Shown piece by piece: positions 8,651-21,333 of a stretch of 21,333 bases of DNA. How positions within the stretch are numbered: the first letter of the stretch is position 1; every line of letters starts with the position of its first letter. Both the position numbers and the translations under genes were made by a program. The DNA lies in contig JAAMXP010003157.1 in assembly GCA_019693395.1 (NCBI GenBank), positions 1 through 21,333 of the forward strand. The letters are read 5' to 3'. The notes under the pieces are model-generated. The model was not told the origin of the DNA. It did no database searches and worked only from the letters and a program-made list of their open reading frames with translations. The DNA is from Ettlia oleoabundans (Eukaryota; Chlorophyta; Chlorophyceae; Chlamydomonadales).

Positions 8651-9988
8651 ATGATAGGGCGGCGCGCGCAAGTGCAGCAGCCAGCTTGGTAGACGCAGCG
8701 ATTATATCCTGGCTCAACTGCTTTGTTTTTGATCCTGTGTTGGGACCCAGGGGCCCTGCAAATTCCGTTCCTCCCTGTAAAGCCGTGGTACGCATGCTTC
8801 TGCGAACGCTTCTCCTCCTTCTTGGCCGACAAATACTCACCAGCGCGTGCTCATACATTCAACATGTTCCCGCCTTTTGCAACATGCAGCATTTATATGT
8901 GGGGCATTGCCATCACTGCATCACAGCCGGCAATGCTCCCTGCCACCTTCAACCCCAGGCAGCAGCCATTCCAATGCCAGCGAAGCATCTCAAAACGTCA
9001 ACAAGTAATGAACCACCTGCTCAATGTTCTGCGGCATGCATTTGTGAATTCAAAGTCCTCGCCGCAGGTGGGCAACAGTGGTACGTACGGCATCCGTCCA
9101 AACCCGCCCACCGTCTCCTTCTGCACCTGAATCACCGCTCTGCTACCCAATCTACAGAAACACTCCCAATGGTGCGAATGGTGTTGTGCTAGTTGGGCGT
9201 GTAGCTGTGGTTAGACCTGCAACATATAAGGGGGCAGTTCTGTGTTGGCAATACATCTCCACCTGATTACAACATCACACACGTCGAAAACACCAATTCT
9301 ACAAACGGGATATATCGACCGGCACCACCCCGCCCTCCATTTCAAGCGCAACCCCAACCCTCCAGTTATATAACAATCTGCGAAGAAAGGGTGGCACGAA
9401 CTGGTTCTTCGGAACGAACAGTGCACTCTCAAGGGAGGGAGCAGCCCGCGGAAGTAAGCAAATCTGGCAAAAGACGCACAGCATGTTTTTGGGTGGTACG
9501 TCCACATCCGATCCACATTTCGGTAAGTCACCAGCATCCACCTCCCATTACACATAGTTCACTTGGAAAACAGAGATTCACTGGCTGATGGTGGCTCAGT
9601 TGGGCCTTCCGCGCCGCATTGATACTGTAGCATGCGGTGTTCAGACCGGTGCCTGGCAAAGCTCCCCCAACTTTCAGCGCCACCAACTTTCATCCCGCGC
9701 TCAACTTTCTGTCCTTTAAGCCTTTGTAGGGTATTCAGAGTATATTTTGCAGCTAAGATGACACCCCTTGGGAAGTCCCTTCCGCGCTGGGTGTGAACGC
9801 CCCTTGAACCTGTTTGCGGTTTTTCTAATGCCCCTTTCGCTGGTTTCAAACGCTTTTGTGATTCATGAAAATTCTGAAAGGAGTACGATCGGGCTGTTCC
9901 CGGAGAGTGTGGAAGCGATATGGAACGAACCTCCCTACTGGCGTGTTCAGAAGCAAGTTGTACGTTTCGTCTCGGATCGGCTGCGGGG
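8651..9988. other. Unassigned sequence left of the hAT-like element
   Basis: The longest open frame is 135 codons at 8723-9130 (+), with no recognisable motif. A 62-codon frame at 9078-9266 ends with a hydrophobic, protein-like stretch (GVVLVGRVAVV). Neither has homology I recognise or clear splice structure. No RNA gene was seen. Confidence 0.3.
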
Positions 9989-9995
9989 GGGCCGA

Positions 9996-10595
9996 GTAGG
10001 CATGGGGTCTAAGGCGGGGGTGGAAAGCTGTGTAAGCCGTAGTAAGCCTGACTACCGTACTAAGCCGTAGTGAACAGTAGATTTACATGCCAAGTAAGCA
10101 CGTGAAAAACTAAGCCGTAGGAAGCACCAACAGCCGTAGTAAGCCGTAGTAAGCCGTAGAAATGTGGACAGGTCGGCAGCTGTCGAGGCGGTCGGCAGCG
10201 TTCCCCGCCGATGTTGGTGCTTGCCGGTTGCTGTTCGGAACCCTTCCTACTGCCCTAGGCTTCTTAAAGGTCTGAGACGCCTCTGTGACCTTCAGATGCG
10301 TGGCAGTTTGCACGGCAATGGGGATTGCCATCCCGCATGCCCACTTCTCGGGGTGTCACAGCAGCCTGTTAGCTGCCAATAGCCCAAGAGGGCGGGCTTT
10401 GCAAGTTTTCAGCTGGAAAAGAGGCGAGATTATGGCGATTGTGAGGCTGGGAGCCCTGGAGTACAGCCGTAATAAGCCGTAGAACGTAGACTGATGTGGA
10501 ACGTAGTCTACGGCTCAATTTTCGCCTCTAAGCCTTAGTACGGCTTACTACCGTACTACGGCGCTAAGCCGTAGAAACGTAGGCCCCATGCCTAC
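9996..10595. mobile_element. hAT-like miniature (non-autonomous) DNA transposon
   Basis: GTAGGCATGGGGTCTA at 9996-10011 is inverted at 10580-10595 as TAGGCCCCATGCCTAC, one mismatch over 16 bp. The direct repeat GGGCCGAG flanks the element at 9989-9996 and 10596-10603. The final G of the left copy overlaps the first terminal base, so the duplication is 7-8 bp. An 8-bp duplication and TAG-type ends point to the hAT superfamily. The motif AAGCCGTAG (or its complement) occurs about ten times near the ends, clustered at about 10035-10165 and 10465-10578, as expected of subterminal transposase-binding sites. The middle (about 10165-10460) shows no transposase, so the element is non-autonomous. Confidence 0.75.
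10035..10165. repeat. AAGCCGTAGT subterminal repeat cluster, left end
   Basis: Several 10-bp AAGCCGTAGT units, three of them in tandem at about 10132-10160, separated by diverged versions. They are mostly in one orientation. Inverted copies (CTACGGCTT) dominate the opposite end of the element at about 10505-10560. Confidence 0.85.
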
Positions 10596-10603
10596 GGGCC
10601 GAG

Positions 10604-12699
10604 AAACGGTGATGTCAGCAACGGCTATTGCAGACCCCAAACCGGAAAAAAAAACCTCAAGTCAGATCCAACAGGGCGGGGCAGGCCTCCTGAGCAACAC
10701 CCCAAATTATCCAGCGAGGGCGCCCTGGCAGTTTGACTTTACAGTCTTCTCATGGCCTTGTGGATGCGTATTGCAGCGTTCCGGCAGCAACCCACTTCAC
10801 TGCACACCCCAAGCGAAGGTTTCCTGGTGGCACTTTCGTCGCTTATTGGCTTTCACAGCACACGATCCGCGACCCTGCCAAGGCCTCGCGAGGCGCCACG
10901 GGGCAATCCCGGAATCAATGACGCGCCGCTGGCGTGGTTCCACAATTCCGGCAGCAGGGATTTGTCTCACGTGGCACTGGAACCAGCTTGCCTCCCTTTC
11001 TTGGCGGCACGCTGCGCTGGAGGAAGAGCAAAGTCGCTGAACACATTGCGACTTGTCAGTCATCTACTGCAATCAAAGCCTGTTGCACACAGGCATGCCT
11101 AGGCAGCCCAGTAGCGGTGACACGCAGTACTGTCGTCCTACTTACTGTCGTCTGCAGCATTAGAGTCGTAACAACGACCTATAGCATTTGTATCCTGTTC
11201 CGTGCGCCACATGCCTGAGACATATAACAACTCTTTCACCTCACCCGGGCGCGAGATGAGCACAGCACTGTGGCATGCTCGTTGCACCAGAACGGCGTTG
11301 TCCACTAACCGCTGCGTGCACACAGGGCTCCTTCTCTTCATTTGATAGCCCACCTCTCTGCCTGTACTTTCAAAACCTCTGTGACAACCTCTTACCCTAT
11401 CGGAACCACGTTTGCACAGCGCACTCTGTCGCGGCGCGCCCCGGCAGCACGCGATTCAAGCTCACAGCAGACTGCTACGACCGCTGCTACCGTTGTGTCG
11501 TGCGTAACTGTCACATACAACAATCTCAACAGCTGGCGTGCAAGGTTGTCGTTTTGCGTCAGTACATGATGCGGGAACGCGCGGCCTGCTCGGCCCTCTG
11601 CCTGTCGTTTTGTACAATGCATTTTACAGCAGTGGAACGGGGGAAGAGCTGCGGGTGCACAGCGTGCACAGTCTGCACAGCCTGCACAGCCACGACACGT
11701 GGCACGCAAGCCACGGCACTGGAAGTTGATATTCCATCGGGACTGAGACTTTAAATATACGTTAGGCCTGTCCAGCATCAGTTTCACGCCAGCACCCTAA
11801 CAGTAGCTCTCGTTCTTACACCATTCCACATCCACAAGGGGGCTGCTGACCGCCACGTGTCCTCCATCCCCGCTCAGGCTTATTACTTTCTTCATCCTGC
11901 TCCAAACTAAAAACATTCCCGTCAAGTTTGTCGCAGCGGACCGCCACCCAACAGAAACGGCGCGTCCGACGCCATGAAATGAGCTCCGGTATTTGTGACA
12001 CATTTTGACAACCTTATTTTCGGCGCGATTGGGTCCCTCGACGACCTCCGGCGCACGACTGGCCGGGTGGTAAAGGCTGTAGTTGCAGCTTTTCATCGGA
12101 GATATCAAGGAGAGGAAACCCAAACCAAGCGGCCTTTGCCTCTGTTTGCGTCGCAGTTGTTAAGCGAAAAAACCTTGAAGTGTGCACAGTGTCCGCTGCC
12201 CCTGCGGGACGTGCAGAGGGTGTTTGCCGCTGTGCCCGGCCTGCTACAGAGGTCAATCTGCACCGCAGATGTGAAGGGAGGCGGCAGCAAGCGGTGTGCA
12301 ATGGATTGGAGCCTGGGCAGGGTCGCCCTGCCAGTAGCGGCGCCGACCGCCGCCACCCGACACCCTGGCTCAGGCCGTTTTGTTTGCCCTGGGCTGCCAA
12401 GCTTCAATGCAGTATGACACCTTCTGCACCCTGCCTGCTGCTGTTCTGCAAGCCCCTAAAGTCACTAGATAGTGCATGCCTTGCCGGTTGATGGCGCAGT
12501 GAGGGTGGCTGGCCTGCCCGTCGCCCCCTCCACACTGTCGTCGTGTTTGCATCACGTGCTTGCCCTTCCCTTTGTTCAGCCCAGCCTCCGGTGGCACATC
12601 GCTACCCTACTCCCCACCCACACAGTCGTCAATTTTGCTTGCTCCCCGAGCTGCATCCGTCTTTAGGGTTGCACTGTCCGTTCCGAAGAAAGGACCAGC
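10604..12699. other. Unassigned sequence right of the hAT-like element
   Basis: No gene is recognised. Open frames at 10588-11102 and 11275-11754 (+), and 11392-12407 (-), overlap one another in several registers with Arg-, Ser- and Cys-rich translations and no domain signatures. A perfect GT-AG chain could not be built. A short 9-bp tandem repeat, annotated separately, lies at 11655-11690. Confidence 0.3.
11655..11690. repeat. Four-copy 9-bp minisatellite
   Basis: Four consecutive 9-mers: GTGCACAGC, GTGCACAGT, CTGCACAGC, CTGCACAGC. The tandem runs into CACGACACGTGGCACG. Confidence 0.85.
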
Positions 12700-14770
12700 A
12701 CATTAACTTGCAAAGTGCTGCTACTGCAGCAAGCAAGTACGACAGCGACCCATGCAGGATGCATGCATGGTGCTACTACTGTTGGCAGCAGCAGTACGGG
12801 GCTGTGTAAGAACTGGGCACAGTGTGTTGCTTTTACAGTAGTAACGCAAGCGATGGCGGCAGAGCATGCAGGAAGCAAGCATGGTGCTGCACTGGGCAGT
12901 AGCAGCAAAGAGCTGTGTAGGAGTCGGACAAGTGCTGCTGCTATAGCAAGCAAGCAGGCAACGGTGGCAGCCAGGCACAACGGCTGCATAAGGCTGCGGT
13001 GGGCAGCAGCAGCTAAGAGGTAGTCAGCGCACGTGCTGCCCATGCAACAGGCAACACATGGTGCCCCATGGTGGGCAGCTGCACCAAAAAGGGTCTGTAT
13101 AGCAGTGGCACAGTGCTACTGCTGCAGGTTGCAACAACGGCGGTAGCCCATGTAGGACGGACAGTTGCAAGGTGTTGCAGTGGGCAGCAACAACAGGGGT
13201 GACGTAGGCCTCGGACAAGCTGCTGCAGCAATCGGTAATACGGCAGCCAGGCACAATGCTACATGAGGCTGCCGCAGACAGCAACAGCGGGGAACTGTGT
13301 GGACAATGGGCAGGGTGCTGCCGCTGCAGCAGGCATGAATGGCGACAACCGTGCAGGATGGATGCATGGTGCTGCAGTGAGCACCAACGGCCATGAAATG
13401 TGTAGAATTGGCATTGCGGCTTGCTGCAAACGGCATCAGCGCATGCAGGATGCATGCATAGAGCTGAAGTGGACAGCAAGACAAGAGTTCAAGCAACGGG
13501 CTGCTGCAGCAAGCAAGTAATGGCAACAAGAGAGGCACACCAGCTGCATGAGGCTGCAAGGGACAGCTACAACAGCTGGAACTGTGTAGACAATGGGCTC
13601 CTATGGTAGGAAGCATTGGTGGCGGCAGCCCATGCCAGATGCATGCATTGTGCTTCAGTGCACAGCAGCAGCAGCAAGGGAGCTGTGTGGCATTTGGTAG
13701 AGTGCTGCTGCAACTGTAAGCAAGCAATGGACGCAGCCAAGACAACGCCTGCATGATTATGCAATGGACAGCCACAACAGACGAGTGTGTAGGCAGTGGG
13801 CAAACTGTTGCTGTTGCTGCAAGCAACGAATGGTGGCAGCCCATGCAGGATGCATGCATGGTGCCGCAGTGCGCAGTAGCACCAGGAGTAGTCTAGGCAG
13901 TGGGCAAAGTGCTGCTACTGCAGCAAGCAGCAAATGACAGCAGCTCATGCATGCATGGTGCTACAACTGGGCAGCAGCAACCAGGTGTAGTGTAGGCACT
14001 GAATTGTAGGCATTTGGGCAAAGTGCTGCCGCAGCAAGCTAGCAATGGCGGCAACCAGGACAACGGCTGCCTGAGGTTGTAGTGAGCAGCAACAGCATTT
14101 TGGCTGTTTAGGCATTGAGCAAGGTGGTGCTGCTGTAACAAGCAACGAATGGTGGCATCCCATGCCGGATGCATGCATGGTGCTGCAGTGGGCAGCAGCA
14201 ACCAGGAGCAGTGTAGGCACTCAATGAAGTTTTGCTACTGCAGCAAGCAAGCTATCGCGGCAACCAGGGCAACGGCTGCCTGAGGTTGCAGTGAGCAGAA
14301 GTAAGCAGTGGAGGTGTGTAGGCATTGAGCAAAGTGGTGCTGCTGTAACAAGCAACGAATGGTGGCATCCCATGCCTGATGCATGCATGGTGTTGCAGGG
14401 GGCAGCTGCAGCCAGGAGTAGTGCAGGAAATGGGCTAAGTGCTGGTGCAACAAGCAATGCTGGCAGCCAAAGTGCGGCTGCTGTAGAAGCAACGAATGGT
14501 GCCAAACCATGCGAGAAGCATGCATGGTGATGCAGCCAGCGGAAAAGCAAGGCGCTGTGTATTACTTGGGCAAAGTGCTGCTTCAACAGCAGTAAAGCAA
14601 GCATTGGTGGCAGCCAAGACAACAGCTGCATGAGAATGCAGTGGACAGCACCAGCAGATGGCTGTGTAGGCACCAGGCAACGTGCTGCTGCTGCTGCAGC
14701 AGAAAGCAATAAATGGGGGCAGCCCACGCAAGATGCATGCATGGTGCTGCAGTTGGCAGCAACAGGTGGT
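12700..14770. repeat. Diverged satellite of 100-120-bp units
   Basis: About eighteen to twenty diverged units in direct orientation. Type A contains CCCATGCAGGATGCATGCAT followed by GGTGCTGCAGTGGGCAGCAG (near 12758, 12872, 13357, 13449, 13640, 13849, 14168, 14378 and 14732). Type B contains CCAGGACAACGGCTGCATGA followed by GGCTGCAGTGGACAGC (near 12975, 13245, 13545, 13735, 14062, 14262 and 14622). Types A and B partly alternate: for example A at 14168, B at 14262, A at 14378, which gives a period of about 210 bp. Between cores run phrases like GTGTAGGCA-TGGGCAAAGTGCTGCT and GCAAGCAA. The GCA triplet bias leaves long minus-strand frames open (up to 247 codons); these are by-products. Confidence 0.85.
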
Positions 14771-15440
14771 TGCGACTATGGTGGAGCTCCGGTGCAGACA
14801 ATCAGCAACAGCATTGCTTGGCTACCGGCAGTGGCAATCAGGCTAAGTTGAGGCAGAGCAACCAACAACAGCATTGCTGGGGTACCCGGCAGTGACTATC
14901 AGCCTATGGCATATCAACCAGCAACAACATTGCGGGGTAACTGGCAGTGGCAGCCAAGCTGAGGCACAGTAAACAGCAACAGCATTGATGAGCCAGCGGC
15001 AGTGGCAATGAGGCTAAGGCACAGCAACCAGCGACAGCATTGCTGGGCCACCGGCGGTGGCAATTAGGCGAGACACAGCAACTAGCAACAACATCGCTGG
15101 CCCACAGGCAATGGCAATAAGGCTATGGCACAGCAACAAGCAATAGTGTTGTTGGGACACCGGCAGGGGCAATCACAATAGGCGCAGCAACCAGCAATAA
15201 CATTGCCGGGCCCACAGGCAGTGGCAATCAGGCTGAGGCACATCAACCAGCAACAGCATTGCTAGGCCACCGGCGGTGGCATTGAGGCCGCGGCACAGCA
15301 ACCAGCAAACAAATTGCTGGGCCACCGGCAGTAGCATTGGGGCTGAGGCACAACAACTAGCAACAGCATTGCTGGGCCACCGGCAGTGGCAATGAGGCTA
15401 ACGCACGGTAACCAACAACAGCATTGCTGGGCCCCCCTCT
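14771..15440. repeat. Tandem array of 55-56-bp units
   Basis: About twelve copies of a unit with the phrases AACCAGCAACAGCATTGCTG, GGCCACCGGCAGTGGCAAT and AGGCTAAGGCACAGC. The core GCATTGCT or its variant recurs at 14811, 14871, 14927, 14982, 15038, 15091, 15146, 15200, 15256, 15311, 15366 and 15421, a steady 53-56 bp after the first 60-bp step. It starts almost immediately where the larger satellite ends and shares its CAGCA and GGCAGTGGCA vocabulary, so the two may be related. Confidence 0.9.
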
Positions 15441-16105
15441 ATTCTTTGAGTATCAGTGCCGCCAAAACAAAAAGTCCAGACTGGCTGGCCTTACCCTCCA
15501 ATGTGCACCCCAAAATTGGAGGTGCTCTGTAAGAAAACCGAGGTTTTCTGAAACGAACGGCAAGCACCGTTCTTGCAGGCAGCAGCCTGCTAACTGCCAT
15601 CTGGCAGCGCCGCCACAGCGTCGCAGCAGCCGCTAAGCATGCGGCTGTCGCACGAGAGGGGGCCCGCAGGCACCGCTCCTCATTTTGTGCGTCCTCAGTC
15701 GATCATACGAGGAAAAATTTGGAGTTGGAAGGGAGATTGAGAAGACGAAGCGATGACAGAAGACCAGCAGCAGGCGCCCGCGCCCGCAGCGGGCATGATA
15801 CATAAGGCGGCTGTCGCCGGCAAACCCCCTTGTTTCTTCTGCACTGTTTTTCATTTCCATGTGCTGTATTTAGAGTTTGATGTACGTCAGTGAATGGCAA
15901 CAAGGAAAGTAGCGGCGCAGAGACTAAACCCCCTGTGCTGCGCTCAGACATGTCCCCCTCACAAATTGTGCCAATTGGCATCTAATGCACTGAGAGAGAG
16001 AAGGGAAACTTATGACTTATTGATGAACACACACCGAAGGTATCACATCTGCGTTTGACACGCCGGGAACATGTAGCTTTCTTGTCGCTGCAAACTGGAC
16101 ATATC
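15441..16105. other. Region downstream of HSP70, no gene seen
   Basis: It contains a GCC/GCA-rich stretch at about 15575-15645 and an AT-richer one to its right. A short plus-strand frame from ATG 15753 (MTEDQQQAPAPAAGMIHKAA, ending after about 45 codons) has exon-like composition, but no convincing donor or next exon was found. It is left unannotated as a gene. Confidence 0.35.
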
Positions 16106-16110
16106 TTACA
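16106..16110 (-). promoter_or_regulatory. Candidate polyadenylation signal TGTAA for HSP70
   Basis: On the minus strand this reads TGTAA, the usual poly(A) signal in chlorophyte green algae, about 180 nt after the HSP70 stop codon. No other TGTAA occurs between the stop and this site. Position and use are inferred. Confidence 0.4.
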
Positions 16111-16288
16111 TACACGCGCAATGATGGCTGTAGTTTCCATCAAGATCTATTCCAGCACTTGCATCGCTTGGCTCATGCACGCAATACGATGGATACCCTG
16201 TCAACAAGATTGATGTACGGGGGCAATCAACAGGCTCTGGCAGACTTGTTGACTTCTGGCAGGCAAGCTTCTCACTCCACCTGCCTGC

Positions 16289-20636
<4,348 letters not shown>

Positions 20637-21333
20637 GGTTACGCTTGTAGCAAGTCTTAGCTCAAAGGGCTCCACAGAGACGGCAAGTACTGAGGAACAG
20701 CTTGATAAGAAACACCTAGAGAGGAGTCAATTAGTCGGAAGAAGTGTTGCATGTACAGTGTAGTGCCAAACATCTTACTTCAGTTTTTGCAAAGTGATGG
20801 CGGGATGGGGATGCTGGGTTTGCGAAACTCCTTCAAGCGAAAAGTAGCGAAATCCGAGTTCTCCACCCACTATTTGGAGTTTTCCACTTGGATAAGCTGT
20901 AAGGGGGTGGCCGCACCCGACCACCTGGCATGAAATCGCGATTTCCGATTAACCGGAGAGGGATACCGTTGGTTGGGCCTGCACCTGACAGCCCCTTTTC
21001 AGTGATTCGAAAAGCTTTTCCAATATGTTGGATGCAGATTCGAGGCGGAGGAAGGCTTCCAAACACCGGAGTGGCCAGAACCCAGCGCCTACTTCACCGG
21101 TGGTGCTCCCTGCCGTAGCTCAGCGACCGTCAAACTACACTACCGTTACTCTGTGCAGTATACGCTTCAAAAAATGATTTATACAACATGCCATATTCTG
21201 CCTACCATTCTCAGGCGGTATTGACTGACTGTTACACCCCTGTACTCGAGCAATCAATCATAATAATAATGAATGAAAGCTGGCCGGAGGGCCTTGACCG
21301 AAGGGGCCCAGCTGTGGTGCCCAGCTGGGAAGA
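20637..21333. promoter_or_regulatory. HSP70 5' flank and presumed promoter
   Basis: No other gene is recognised. No canonical heat-shock element (alternating GAA and TTC blocks at 5-bp spacing) and no TATA box near the start were found. GAA or TTC triplets do cluster at 20824-20861, but with irregular 7-10-bp steps. A perfect 12-bp palindrome GAAAAGCTTTTC lies at 21008-21019. The lack of clear elements would suit a constitutive family member, but this is weak inference. Confidence 0.35.

Noticed and set aside
8723..9130. 135-codon plus-strand ORF
   Set aside because: No domain, no splice support and no homology I can name; open frames of this size occur by chance in this composition.
9989..10603. 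CRISPR-like array from the AAGCCGTAG repeats
   Set aside because: The units are 9-10 bp, partly adjacent and in both orientations, with irregular spacing, in a eukaryotic context.
10588..11102. Overlapping 150- and 116-codon plus-strand ORFs
   Set aside because: Two registers are open at once with Arg/Ser/Trp-rich translations, typical of chance; the first starts inside the hAT-like element's right-hand target duplication.
11275..11754. 159-codon plus-strand ORF, Cys- and Thr-rich
   Set aside because: The Cys-rich end comes from the 9-bp TGCACAGC tandem repeat, and the remainder matches nothing recognisable.
13116..13859. 247-codon minus-strand ORF, plus others of 151 and 173 codons nearby
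   Set aside because: They lie wholly within the diverged satellite. GCA/TGC triplet bias removes stops in several frames, and the translations are low-complexity Cys, His, Leu and Pro strings.
15753..15893. Short plus-strand exon starting MTEDQQQAPAPA
   Set aside because: No good donor or continuing exon before the HSP70 3' end; left as a note only.
20824..20861. Heat-shock element cluster
   Set aside because: GAA and TTC triplets are present but spaced 7-10 bp apart in the wrong alternation.

Overview
The window reads as nuclear DNA of a green alga (Chlorophyta). Both recognisable genes are cut into many short exons by GT-AG introns, their proteins resemble plant and algal versions, and the spaces between them hold many GCA-rich repeats and DNA-transposon remnants. 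The class assignment is inference. There are no prokaryotic operons, no rRNA or tRNA genes, and no CRISPR array.

Two genes are well supported, both on the minus strand. At the left (222-2427, continuing past the left edge) is ALG5, the dolichyl-phosphate beta-glucosyltransferase that makes Dol-P-Glc for N-glycan assembly in the ER. At the right (16289-20636) is a complete 16-exon gene for a 643-residue cytosolic HSP70. Its exons join in phase from the start codon to a terminal EEVD. It includes an 18-nt micro-exon and one intron that must use a GC donor.

Between them lie nearly 14 kb with no confidently identified gene. From left to right this holds: a 144-bp inverted repeat (3282-3856) that could fold as a long hairpin; a pair of roughly 330-bp direct repeats (4148-4467 and 5167-5500), the first followed by a TTAGGG-like minisatellite; a 1.1-kb DNA transposon with perfect 26-bp terminal inverted repeats and TA target duplications (5893-6999), with a possible pogo-type helix-turn-helix remnant and an ORF resembling a ubiquitin-peptidase C-terminus; a CpG-rich block with perfect palindromes (about 7985-8240); a 0.6-kb hAT-like miniature element with an 8-bp target duplication and about ten AAGCCGTAG subterminal motifs (about 9996-10595); a roughly 2-kb satellite of 100-120-bp units (about 12700-14770); and a second array of 55-56-bp units (about 14771-15440).

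A weak plus-strand spliced model begins at 5631. If real, the 1.1-kb transposon sits inside one of its introns. The window looks like a repeat-rich intergenic region between two housekeeping genes. I found no convincing new multi-gene system; the most original material is the mobile elements, the two neighbouring arrays, and the unusual splice architecture of HSP70.
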